A stretch of 64,000 nt of DNA from Ciceribacter ferrooxidans (lineage in GTDB: Bacteria; Pseudomonadota; Alphaproteobacteria; Rhizobiales; Rhizobiaceae). Position 1 is the first letter of the stretch; each line of letters begins with the position of its first letter. Shown here piece after piece: positions 18,993 through 28,007 of this stretch. Below the pieces are notes generated by a model that was not told where the DNA came from, ran no database searches, and was given only the letters and a program-made list of their open reading frames with translations. The translations under genes were made by a program, and so were the position numbers. Location of the stretch: contig NZ_SDVB01000170.1 in assembly GCF_004137355.1 (NCBI RefSeq), positions 352,918 through 416,917 of the forward strand, given 5' to 3'.

Positions 18993-19658
18993 TCACCACC
19001 GACACTGGACGCGGGCACCGAAGGTCGCGGCGCTCGAGCGGAACGGATCGGAAAGATCGGCAGAGAGGACCACGCCCCTCGACAGCCTCTTTTCCACACC
19101 GAGATTCGCGTGAGCGGCACGGGTGCGTCCGTCGAGGAAGCCCTCCATCCGCAAGGATGTGCCGAGATCGGAAAAATCGACTTTCACCGACTGCCGCGCG
19201 ACGAAACCGACCGACTGTCCCGCGATCGCACTCGCTTCCACCGTACGCGAAGCGGCAACGTCGATCGCCGGCGTCAGCGACCACTGTCCGGTCTGCGAGA
19301 GCGAAAAGGCCTGCCGGCCGACCGCAGGATCATAACCGGCGCCGGCATTCACCTGCCATGCGCCGGCGGCGGTCGCCCCTGCCCCCAGTGCGACGCTCCC
19401 CCACAGCCGCAAGGGCAGTTCCCGCGATCCGTCCCTCCCGTTGGTCGCCGCCGTCATCGTCGTGTCGGCACCGACGCTCGGGGAGAACAGGCTGGGCCAG
19501 CGGATCCCGGTGCGGAACTGGAAGGCACGGTCGCCAGCCTTCGAGACGTTCCAGATGAGCGGCCGGCCGTCATCGGCACGCGCCGCCGCGCCGAGAGGCG
19601 GACAGGCAAACGCCAGGCAAGCGGCAACAGCCGTCGCTGCGGAGCTCATCGTCTTCAC
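18993..19658 (-). CDS. Hypothetical secreted protein, probably beta-rich
   Basis: A 221-residue protein with an N-terminal signal peptide (hydrophobic stretch to about residue 25, cleavage probably after AAARA). The mature part is rich in Gly, Ala, Ser and alternating polar/hydrophobic residues, as in outer-membrane or surface beta proteins: WGSVALGAGATAAGAWQVN and similar strands to the C-terminal ARVQCRW. I do not recognise a named family. It lies between tuf and tRNA-Trp on the same strand, and a tuf terminator precedes it, so it likely has its own promoter. A second in-frame ATG is three codons in. Confidence 0.6.
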   Translation of the reverse strand: MKTMSSAATAVAACLAFACPPLGAAARADDGRPLIWNVSKAGDRAFQFRTGIRWPSLFSPSVGADTTMTAATNGRDGSRELPLRLWGSVALGAGATAAGAWQVNAGAGYDPAVGRQAFSLSQTGQWSLTPAIDVAASRTVEASAIAGQSVGFVARQSVKVDFSDLGTSLRMEGFLDGRTRAAHANLGVEKRLSRGVVLSADLSDPFRSSAATFGARVQCRW

Positions 19659-19811
19659 ATCGGGAACCGTGGTTTGTCAGCCGTCGAATGCGCTCGAACC
19701 ATGCGAGCGCGGCGAAATCACTGATCACTTTCTACCACCACGGGCGCCCTGCCGCAACCCGCGAGCCTGCAGAGCGGCCTTCCCGCCTGCGCATGGCCGA
19801 GGAACCTCCTA

Positions 19812-19844
19812 AAAGCAAAAACCCCGCCGTTTCCGGCGGGGTTC
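19812..19844 (-). terminator. Terminator after tuf copy 2
   Basis: A 10-bp stem (19821-19830 with 19835-19844, 4-nt loop) ends in TTTTT and then GCTTTTA on the minus strand. It lies about 40 bp past the older tuf gene end at 19886. It would terminate the tRNA-Tyr-tRNA-Gly-tuf transcript. Confidence 0.85.
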
Positions 19845-19901
19845 TCTCGGCCCCTGTAGGGAACCGAAACTTACTCAAGGATCGATTACTCGATGATCGA
19901 G

Positions 19902-21167
<1,266 letters not shown>

Positions 21168-21392
21168 TTGAATGCTTCCTATGATCGTAAATGGTTGACC
21201 CGGCAAACGGGTTTAGTGCCGCCGTTTAAGGCTTTCGCAGCAATTGCGCAAGACCTATTTGCTCTGCGCGGCAAAGGCCGCGACATGGGCGATCCGGATA
21301 CCGTCTCCCTCGCGCACGATAGACCGAAACAGCCGGCCGGTAGCGGCGACAGACCGACAAACACGCGAGAGTTCTGGGGTGATGAGTGCGAT

Positions 21393-21466
21393 TGGAGCGG
21401 GTAGCGGGAATCGAACCCGCGTATTCAGCTTGGAAGGCTGCTGCTCTACCATTGAGCTATACCCGC
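21393..21466 (-). tRNA. trnG: tRNA-Gly (TCC)
   Basis: A 74-nt cloverleaf with acceptor stem GCGGGTA/TACCCGC, anticodon loop CTTCCAA reading TCC, T-loop TTCGATT and encoded CCA. It lies 22 bp after tRNA-Tyr and 225 bp before tuf on the same strand. Confidence 0.97.
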
Positions 21467-21488
21467 GGTGTTCGATCCGATGTCGGAA

Positions 21489-21573
21489 TGGTGGAGGGAG
21501 TTGGATTTGAACCAACGTAGGCTGAGCCAACGGATTTACAGTCCGTCCCCTTTAACCACTCGGGCATCCCTCC
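21489..21573 (-). tRNA. trnY: tRNA-Tyr (GTA)
   Basis: An 85-nt class II tRNA with a long variable arm, acceptor stem GGAGGGA/TCCCTCC, anticodon loop CTGTAAA reading GTA, T-loop TTCAAAT and encoded ACCA end. It is the first gene of the tRNA-tuf unit. Confidence 0.97.
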
Positions 21574-21645
21574 AGTCTCCGACCGGATCAAGCGACCAAG
21601 CTTTCTCCAGATCCTCGGGAGCGACGCCCCGTGATCTGCGGCGGG

Positions 21646-21674
21646 TATATGACCGCCCTCTCGGTCGATGTCAA
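21646..21674 (-). promoter_or_regulatory. Promoter of the tRNA-Tyr-tRNA-Gly-tuf unit
   Basis: A perfect -35 TTGACA (21674-21669) is followed after 17 bp by CATATA (21651-21646). The predicted start lies about 65 bp before the tRNA-Tyr 5' end. It is one of the best sigma-70-like sequences in the window, as expected for stable RNA. Confidence 0.65.
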
Positions 21675-21778
21675 CACGATGTCCGGGGAATTTTTCCGAA
21701 ATTTTTCCGCGCCTCGCAAAAACGCCTTCGCGGCCGGGCACCTCTATCCGCCGCAAGACTTCGCCGCTATAAAGCCGC

Positions 21779-22663
21779 ATGGCCAAAGACACTTCCAAAG
21801 ACAGATCCGCCCGCGACAGCCACTACGCCACCCTGCGCCGCCAGGTGCGCGACGCCAAGCGGGAGAGGGGCGAAATCCCCACCCCGGCGCCGCAGAAGCG
21901 GAAGAAATCCGCCGAAGGCTGGACACCGCCGCAGCTCGCCCCCGAGCAGGTCTATCTCTACGGCCTGCACACGGTACGCGCGGCGATCGACAACCCCGAG
22001 CGCCGGATCATCAAGCTCTCGGTGACCCAGAACGCCCTCGCCCGGCTCGAGATCGGCGCGCCGGAGACGCTGCCCTTTCCTGTGGAAATCGTCTCGCCGC
22101 AGGAGATCGACAAGGTGCTCGGCCCGGATGCCATCCATCAGGGGGTGATGATCGAGACGCGCCCCCTGCCCGTCCGGCGCTTGGAAGCCCTGAAGGAAAG
22201 TCCGCTCCTGCTCGTGCTCGACCAGGTGACGGACCCCCACAATGTCGGCGCCATCATGCGCTCGGCGGTCGCGTTCAATGCCGGCGCGGTAATCACCACC
22301 CAGCGTCACAGCCCGACCGAATCGGGCGTGCTGGCCAAATCGGCCTCGGGCGCCCTCGAACTCATCCCCTATATCCAGATCACCAACCTGGCGGATGCGC
22401 TCGGCGAACTGCATAGACTCGGCTTCTATTCGATCGGCCTCGATTCGGAGGGACCGGCCCCGCTCGAAGGCACCTTCCGCGGCGAGAAAATAGCGCTCGT
22501 GCTCGGCTCGGAAGGAAAGGGCCTGCGCCAGAAGACGCGCGAGACCGTCAATGCGCTCGCCCGGCTCGACATGCCGGGCGCTATCAAGTCGCTCAACGTC
22601 TCGAACGCCGCGGCGATCGCGCTCTATGCCTCGCGGCAGTTCCTCGCGAAGGCTGCGTCCTAA
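21779..22663 (+). CDS. rlmB: 23S rRNA 2'-O-methyltransferase, TrmH/SpoU family (RlmB-like)
   Basis: Predicted to methylate the 2'-OH of a guanosine in 23S rRNA (Gm2251 in E. coli). The 294-residue protein has a basic N-terminal extension (about 1-55), the L30e-like substrate-binding domain beginning YLYGLHTVRAAI, and the SPOUT knot motifs DQVTDPHNVGAIMRSA, LVLGSEGKGL and KSLNVSNAAAIALY. It lacks an evident ribosome-binding site. TATAAA ends 5 bp before the ATG, which would fit a leaderless mRNA. It is transcribed away from the tRNA-Tyr unit. The exact target nucleotide is inferred from the family. Confidence 0.92.
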   Translation: MAKDTSKDRSARDSHYATLRRQVRDAKRERGEIPTPAPQKRKKSAEGWTPPQLAPEQVYLYGLHTVRAAIDNPERRIIKLSVTQNALARLEIGAPETLPFPVEIVSPQEIDKVLGPDAIHQGVMIETRPLPVRRLEALKESPLLLVLDQVTDPHNVGAIMRSAVAFNAGAVITTQRHSPTESGVLAKSASGALELIPYIQITNLADALGELHRLGFYSIGLDSEGPAPLEGTFRGEKIALVLGSEGKGLRQKTRETVNALARLDMPGAIKSLNVSNAAAIALYASRQFLAKAAS

Positions 22664-22971
22664 TCGGCGTCTTCCGCCCGGCAGACGAGCGGTGCCGTCC
22701 CCGGCACCGTCAGGGTCGCATCCTCGCCCCTACCCCGCAGTTCGACGCCGTCCGCCTCGTAGCGGAAGCCGTCGCCCGAGATCGCGACCGGGAGATCGTA
22801 CGTCTTGCCGTCAGGGAAGCTCACATAGGCCGTATCGTTCTCGAAGCGCACGGTGAACGTGCTGCCGCCGTCACACTTGTATACGGCGGTAGGCACATCC
22901 TCGGCCATGGCCGGCATAGCCGGCGCGGCAAATGCGACCAGTCCCGCAATCACGCGCAATCGTCTGATCAT
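22660..22971 (-). CDS. MliC-like C-type lysozyme inhibitor
   Basis: A 103-residue protein with a signal peptide (MIRRLRVIAGLVAFAAPA, cleavage near AMA-ED). The mature domain, from YKCDGGSTFTVRFEND to the final APLVCRAE, fits the MliC/PliC fold, an eight-stranded barrel with a cysteine pair that blocks the lysozyme active site. No lipobox Cys is seen after the signal peptide, so it is probably periplasmic rather than a lipoprotein. The start at 22971 has GGAGG upstream; an ATG five codons earlier is possible. It overlaps the rlmB 3' end by 4 bp, tail to tail. Confidence 0.75.
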   Translation of the reverse strand: MIRRLRVIAGLVAFAAPAMPAMAEDVPTAVYKCDGGSTFTVRFENDTAYVSFPDGKTYDLPVAISGDGFRYEADGVELRGRGEDATLTVPGTAPLVCRAEDAD

Positions 22972-23084
22972 GAGAGCCTCCTGCAACTCTGGCGATCATA
23001 GCGCAAGGAAGCGAGCCAGGACACGACAAACGTCAAGAAGGGCGGAGAGCGGAGGCGGTCTGTCCAGAACGGACCAACGAAAAA

Positions 23085-23160
<76 letters not shown>

Positions 23161-23173
23161 ATCATGAGCCCGT

Positions 23174-23202
23174 CGGATAAGCAGATTTTGGCCGGCTGTA
23201 AA
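23174..23202 (-). promoter_or_regulatory. Candidate promoter of tRNA-Thr
   Basis: TTTACA (23202-23197), 17-bp spacer, TATCCG (23179-23174) on the minus strand. The predicted start is about 7 bp before the tRNA 5' end, a sensible distance for a single tRNA gene. Confidence 0.5.
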
Positions 23203-23333
23203 GCAATTTTTGCACCGTCGCAGACACTTGCCCGGCCACGTCCGACTGCTACGGCCGGCAAACGGGGCAGCGAAACACCTTGTCGCTCTCGACCCTTTTC
23301 ATGTACCACAGAGCCCGTCACCGAGGGCCCCCG

Positions 23334-24107
23334 ATGTCTCGTTCCTTCCAGTCGCTTTCCTTCATAGCTTCCAGCGCGCCGGAAGCGCAGGCCGCCCGGC
23401 AGGAGCTGATTCGCGTCTACGGCAATGTCGCGCCCGAGGAAGCCGACGTAATCGTCGCGCTCGGCGGTGACGGCTTCATGCTCCAGACGCTGCACGACAC
23501 GATGAACACGGGCAAGCTCGTCTACGGGATGAACCGCGGTTCGGTCGGCTTCCTGATGAACGATTTCCACATGGAGAAGCTGCGCGAGCGGATTGAAGCC
23601 GCCGTCGAGAACGACTGCCATCCCCTGAAGATGACGACCGAGAGCGCCGACGGAACCGCCTCGGTGGCGCTGGCGATCAACGAGGTCTCGCTGTTCCGCC
23701 AGTCCTACCAGGCAGCAAAGCTCCGCGTCATCATCGACGGCAAGGTGCGACTCGACGAACTCATCTGTGACGGTCTGATGGTCGCGACGCCTGCGGGATC
23801 GACCGCCTACAATCTCTCGGCCCACGGACCGATCCTGCCGCTGGAAGCACCGCTGCTCGCACTGACCCCGGTGAGCGCCTTTCGTCCGCGGCGCTGGCGC
23901 GGCGCGCTGCTTCCGAATAAAGTGAGCGTCGACATCCACGTGCTCGAAGCGGACAAGCGACCGGTGAATGCGGTCGCCGACCACACCGAGGTGAAATCGG
24001 TGACCAGGGTGCAGATCACCCAGTCCGAGGACACCACGGCACGGATACTTTCTGACCCCGACCGGTCGTGGTCGGACCGCATTCTCGCCGAACAGTTTTC
24101 CAACTAG
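23334..24107 (+). CDS. nadK: NAD kinase
   Basis: Phosphorylates NAD to NADP in the cytoplasm. The 257-residue protein has the ATP/metal-binding GGDG motif (VIVALGGDGFML, about 39-50), the NxxSxGF segment MNRGSVGFLMNDF, and the ATPAGSTAYNLSAHGPI loop. The length fits the short alphaproteobacterial NadK type. The start MSRSFQSLSFIAS at 23334 is chosen over an upstream ATG because conserved sequence begins there and GAGGG precedes it. It is followed after 12 bp by a small secreted-protein gene that is probably co-transcribed. Confidence 0.95.
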   Translation: MSRSFQSLSFIASSAPEAQAARQELIRVYGNVAPEEADVIVALGGDGFMLQTLHDTMNTGKLVYGMNRGSVGFLMNDFHMEKLRERIEAAVENDCHPLKMTTESADGTASVALAINEVSLFRQSYQAAKLRVIIDGKVRLDELICDGLMVATPAGSTAYNLSAHGPILPLEAPLLALTPVSAFRPRRWRGALLPNKVSVDIHVLEADKRPVNAVADHTEVKSVTRVQITQSEDTTARILSDPDRSWSDRILAEQFSN

Positions 24108-24119
24108 GGAGGTTTCGGG

Positions 24120-24635
24120 ATGGCTGTACACATCTTCTCCCGCCTGGCCTTCGCCGCCCTGGCAATGGCTGCCGCCCCTGCTTTCGCCGGAGATATCGAC
24201 GAACTTCCGGTAACGGCGACCTTCGTCGTCAGCACCGGTTTCTGGGAGGAAGTCGGCGGTGAGCCGAGCGGAAAGACCGAAGCCAAGAGTACGACGGGCA
24301 CCGACAACACCGCAGCCGACACCGCAACGCGCCGCGGCTATTACAAGCTCGTCGCCATCCGCCAGCCGGATCGCACCGCCAAGGTCTACCTGCAGCAGAT
24401 CGCGCTCGGCGAGGCGGGCCCGCAGGTGGTGGAGAGCGTCGAACTCGAGGAGTTCACGGCGATCAAGCCCTATGTCACCGACATCCGGCCAGAGGACTCG
24501 ACCGGCATCAGCCGCCAGCCCGGGCTCTTTGCCACCGTCTACCTGAAGACCGATCCGGCAGCGACGGAACCGGAAAGCTGGACGGTGCTGATCGACGAGC
24601 TCGGTGAGATCAAGATCGAGAAGGCCACGAACTGA
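24120..24635 (+). CDS. Hypothetical periplasmic protein downstream of nadK
   Basis: A 171-residue protein with a signal peptide (hydrophobic segment about 8-22, AFA cleavage) and a mature domain rich in beta-strand patterns: LPVTATFVVSTGFW, RRGYYKLVAIRQPD, AKVYLQQIALGE, ESWTVLIDELGEIK. No family name can be given from sequence alone. A GGGAGG ribosome-binding site precedes the ATG and the gap from nadK is only 12 bp, so the pair probably forms an operon. Confidence 0.75.
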   Translation: MAVHIFSRLAFAALAMAAAPAFAGDIDELPVTATFVVSTGFWEEVGGEPSGKTEAKSTTGTDNTAADTATRRGYYKLVAIRQPDRTAKVYLQQIALGEAGPQVVESVELEEFTAIKPYVTDIRPEDSTGISRQPGLFATVYLKTDPAATEPESWTVLIDELGEIKIEKATN

Positions 24636-24666
24636 CTGGCGGAAAAGCGCGGGAGAAGCTTCGCTC

Positions 24667-25320
24667 TCAGCGCTTTCCGAATGCCTTGAGGAAGGTTCGG
24701 ACAGCACTGCGTGCGAGCCCGTCCAGCTCGCTTTCCGCGATCGGCAGGCCGAGCTGCAGGTCGGCGCGCACGTCGGTCATGACGAGCGCCATGAACTGGC
24801 GCGCAGCAAGCGACGGGTCATCGAGTTCCAGATAGCCGCCGTGGGCGAGTTGCGCGAAGCGGGCGGCGAGCGCGGGATACTTGCGTCCGGGGCCATATTC
24901 CTTCCAGCTTGCGAAGAGCTCCGGGTGCCGCGCACCCTCGAGCGACAGGATCCGGAAAAGCCAGCGTCCGCAGTCCTCGCAGATCGCCACCTTCAGCAAC
25001 CGCTTCGCGAAGGCGGCGAGATCCGCCTCGATGTCCGAAGGCGCATCGGGAAAGCTGTCGAGAACGGCGAAAAAGCGGGCGCTGGAGCGCTGCGTGACGT
25101 CCTCCACGACCGCCTTGAAGACCTTATCCTTGTCGCCGATCTGGTTGTAAACGGTCTGGCGGGAGACCTTGGCGCGGGCGGCAATCGCGTCGATGCTCGC
25201 GCTCGAATAGCCGCTGTCGGCGAAGATCGCCGCTGCCGCGTCGATGATTGCGGCGCGCTTGCCTGGTGCGCCAGCGCGGTGACCGTCCGCTGATTTTCGA
25301 TGGTCCGTGATTTGATCCAT
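24667..25320 (-). CDS. TetR/AcrR family transcriptional regulator
   Basis: A 217-residue one-component repressor. The N-terminal helix-turn-helix domain spans about 22-68 (KRAAIIDAAAAIFADSGYSS, then IAARAKVSRQTVYNQIGDKD); the rest is the helical ligand-binding and dimerisation domain. It is divergent from a Bcr/CflA-type efflux gene with a 158-bp spacer holding a clear palindrome, so it very likely represses that gene and itself. The inducer is unknown. Confidence 0.92.
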   Translation of the reverse strand: MDQITDHRKSADGHRAGAPGKRAAIIDAAAAIFADSGYSSASIDAIAARAKVSRQTVYNQIGDKDKVFKAVVEDVTQRSSARFFAVLDSFPDAPSDIEADLAAFAKRLLKVAICEDCGRWLFRILSLEGARHPELFASWKEYGPGRKYPALAARFAQLAHGGYLELDDPSLAARQFMALVMTDVRADLQLGLPIAESELDGLARSAVRTFLKAFGKR

Positions 25321-25346
25321 GCCTCACCATAAGGGGGCTTGACGAG

Positions 25347-25364
25347 TTGGACAATTGTGTCCAA
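25347..25364. promoter_or_regulatory. TetR operator overlapping the -35 of the efflux gene
   Basis: Perfect inverted repeat TTGGACA-N4-TGTCCAA. Its left half contains TTGGAC, which with TATACA at 25370-25375 (17-bp spacer) makes a plausible plus-strand promoter for the transporter. Binding of the divergent TetR protein here would block polymerase. Confidence 0.7.
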
Positions 25365-25478
25365 TAATTTATACATTATAGTCACCGCTCGGCACAGGCC
25401 GACGCGCCTCATTCATTCATTTCGCATCCGATTCAACCTCCTCGCGGCCCCTGCCGCGGAGCAACGAAGGTTTTTTCC

Positions 25479-26693
25479 ATGCAGCAGCAAAACATCAAGG
25501 CATCCCTTCCGATCGTCCTCGGCCTGCTCACTGCCGTCGGCCTTTTCGCGATCGACATGTATCTTCCCGCCCTTCCCGAGATCGGCCAGGGGCTCCATGC
25601 CGGCAGCGGCACCGTACAGGCAAGCCTCGTCTCTTTCTTCGTCGCCATGGCGCTTTCCCAGCTCATCTATGGTCCGGTCTCCGACATGATCGGCCGCAAG
25701 AAGCCGCTTTATTTTGGTCTTTCGCTCTTCTCCATCGGGGCGATCGGCTGCGCGCTTTCCCCCTCGATCGAATGGCTGGTCGCATTCCGCGCGCTGCAGG
25801 GCGTCGGTGCCTGCGCCGGCGCCGTCATCTGCCGCGCCATCGTCCGAGACCTCTTCACCGGCGTCGCGGCGGCCCAGCTGATGTCACGCTTGTTGCTGGT
25901 CTTCAGCGTGTCGCCGATTCTGGCGCCGCTCGCCGGCAGCGCCGTGACGCTCGCGGCAAGCTGGCGCGCGATCTTCTGGGTGATGGTTCTCGCCGCCGCC
26001 CTCGGTGCCGTGCTTGTCACATTGCTGCTCCCGGAGACCCGCTCCGAAGAGGCCCGCAGCCAGAGCAGCTTCGGCAGCGCCCTTGCCTCCTACGGGACGC
26101 TGCTACGTGATCCTTACTATCTCGGGCTCGTCCTCATCGCCTCCTTCGGCATGGCGAGCTATATGATCTACGTCGCCAACTCGTCCTTCGTGCTGATTGA
26201 ACATTACGGGCTCTCGCCCAGCCTCTACAGCGTGGTCTTCGCAATGAACGCCGTCTCCTTCATCGGCGCATCGCAGATGAACGGCCGGCTGTCGCGCCGG
26301 TTCGGCCTGAGACGACTGATCCGCATCGCGGTCGCCGGCTTCGCGCTCGCCTCGACAATGCTCTTCGTGGCGTTCGCTTCCGGCTTCGGCAGCCTGCCAG
26401 CCCTCTCCGCCCTGCTCTTCGTCGCCTACGGCTTCCTCGGCATGGTCATCCCGACCTCGGCGGTGCTGGCACTCGAAAGCCACGGACGGATCGCCGGAAC
26501 TGCCTCGGCGCTCATGGGGACGCTGCAATTCGTCACGGCATCGAGCGTGATCGGGGTGGCAAGCCTGTTCTTCGACGGCACGGCCATGCCGATGGTGACG
26601 ACCATCGCCGCCTGCTCGCTGACGGTGCTCTTCCTGGCCGCATTGACGCTGCGCCCGGCAGCGGCAGCCGAAACGGCAGAAGAACGCCTCTGA
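25479..26693 (+). CDS. MFS drug resistance transporter, Bcr/CflA type
   Basis: A 404-residue inner-membrane proton antiporter with about 12 transmembrane helices. The motif-A loop GPVSDMIGRKKPLYFG lies between helices 2 and 3, and RALQGVGACAGAVICRAIVRD (family motif C region) follows in helices 4-5, the hallmark of the Bcr/CflA group. An AACGAAGG site precedes the ATG. Control by the divergent TetR gene is likely. Members export bicyclomycin, chloramphenicol or cysteine; the substrate here cannot be told. Confidence 0.9.
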   Translation: MQQQNIKASLPIVLGLLTAVGLFAIDMYLPALPEIGQGLHAGSGTVQASLVSFFVAMALSQLIYGPVSDMIGRKKPLYFGLSLFSIGAIGCALSPSIEWLVAFRALQGVGACAGAVICRAIVRDLFTGVAAAQLMSRLLLVFSVSPILAPLAGSAVTLAASWRAIFWVMVLAAALGAVLVTLLLPETRSEEARSQSSFGSALASYGTLLRDPYYLGLVLIASFGMASYMIYVANSSFVLIEHYGLSPSLYSVVFAMNAVSFIGASQMNGRLSRRFGLRRLIRIAVAGFALASTMLFVAFASGFGSLPALSALLFVAYGFLGMVIPTSAVLALESHGRIAGTASALMGTLQFVTASSVIGVASLFFDGTAMPMVTTIAACSLTVLFLAALTLRPAAAAETAEERL

Positions 26694-26700
26694 AACACAC

Positions 26701-26728
26701 AGGCGGCGGGATTTTCGTCCCGCCGCCT
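26701..26728. terminator. Bidirectional hairpin between the efflux gene and prfB
   Basis: An 11-bp GC-rich stem (26701-26711 with 26718-26728) with a 6-nt loop separates two convergent genes. T-rich sequence is only weak on each side (ccattt on plus, tgtgtttc on minus), so efficiency is uncertain. Confidence 0.6.
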
Positions 26729-26753
26729 CGCCATTTCTGCAATCTTCCGGAAA

Positions 26754-27885
26754 TCAGTCGATATCCGCGACCTCGACGTCAGCCCCGCCCGAGATGCGGT
26801 GGGCAAGTGCCGCCTCCATGAACTCGTTGACGTCGCCATTCAGCACGCTGTCCGGATCGGTGCTCTCGACGCCGGTTCTGAGATCCTTCACCAGCTGGTA
26901 CGGCTGCAAGACGTAAGAGCGGATCTGGTGCCCCCAGCCGATGTCGGTCTTCGACGCGGCTTCGGCATTGGCCGCTTCTTCCCGCTTCTTCAGTTCCGCC
27001 TCGTAAAGACGGGCACGCAGCATGTCCCAGGCCTTGGCGCGGTTCTTGTGCTGCGAACGTTCCTGCTGGCAGGCAACGACGATGCCGCTCGGAATGTGCG
27101 TGATGCGCACCGCCGAGTCGGTAGTGTTGACGTGCTGTCCGCCGGCACCCGAGGAGCGGTAGGTATCGATGCGGCAATCGCCCTCGTTGATGTCGATCTG
27201 GATCGAATCGTCGACCACCGGATAGACCCAGACGGACGAGAAGGACGTGTGGCGTCGCGCGTTCGAATCATAGGGCGAAATGCGCACCAGCCGGTGCACG
27301 CCGGATTCCGTCTTCAGCCAGCCGTAGGCGTTATGACCCTTGACGTGGATCGTCGCCGACTTGATGCCGGCCTCTTCACCTGCGTGAACCTCCAGAACCT
27401 CGACTTTGAAGCCCTGCTTCTCGGCCCAGCGGATGTACATGCGCAAGAGCATGTTCGCCCAGTCCTGGCTCTCCGTGCCGCCGGCGCCCGAATGGACTTC
27501 GAGATAGGTGTCGTTGCTGTCGGCTTCGCCCGACAGCATGGCCTCGACCTGCAGCCGGCCGGCCTCGGCCTTCAGTGCCTTCAGCGCGTTTTCGGCTTCG
27601 GTGACGATCTCCTGATCACCCTCCTCCTCACCCATCTCGATGAGATCGATATTATCGGAGAGCCGCCGTTCCAGCGCCTTCACGCCGTTGATGCTGTCGT
27701 CGAGCTGCTGGCGCTCGCGCATCAGCTTCTGTGCTTCGGCGGCATCGTTCCAGAGGTTCGGATCCTCTGCCTTGTTGTTCAACCAGTCCAGTCGCCTTAT
27801 CGCCTGGTCCCAGTCAAAGATGCCTCCTCAGCAGGCTTATGGCCTGCTTGATTTCGTCGACGACGTTCTCGATTTCGTTACGCAT
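26754..27885 (-). CDS. prfB: Peptide chain release factor 2, with programmed +1 frameshift
   Basis: Recognises UGA and UAA stop codons and triggers peptide release. The gene is in two frames: codons 1-23 start at the ATG at 27885 and end at an in-frame TGA (27816-27814); the main frame continues from GAC one base along. The full product is 376 residues (23 + 11 + 342). The slippery CTT TGA C and an AGGAGG stimulator just upstream are the hallmark of RF2 autoregulation. The catalytic GGQ is at about 248-250. The anticodon-like tripeptide position (about 203-205) reads SPY, not the usual SPF. Annotating only the downstream TTG-started frame (to 27782) would miss the N-terminus. Confidence 0.95.
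27813..27828 (-). promoter_or_regulatory. prfB +1 frameshift site
   Basis: On the minus strand AGGAGG (27828-27823), then CAT, CTT, TGA, C. The Shine-Dalgarno-like sequence, the CTT P-site codon and the TGA C context match the E. coli RF2 site in order and spacing. Low RF2 lets ribosomes pause at TGA and slip +1. Confidence 0.93.
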
Positions 27886-28007
27886 TTGGTTGCTATTTCA
27901 CCTCGCTGAAAAGGAGCCCCGTGCATAGTTGCGACCACCGCTTCTGTAAAGGGGTGGCCGCATGCGGATCAGGGTGTCAGAGCAGTTCCGGCCGGTTTCC
28001 GGACGTT

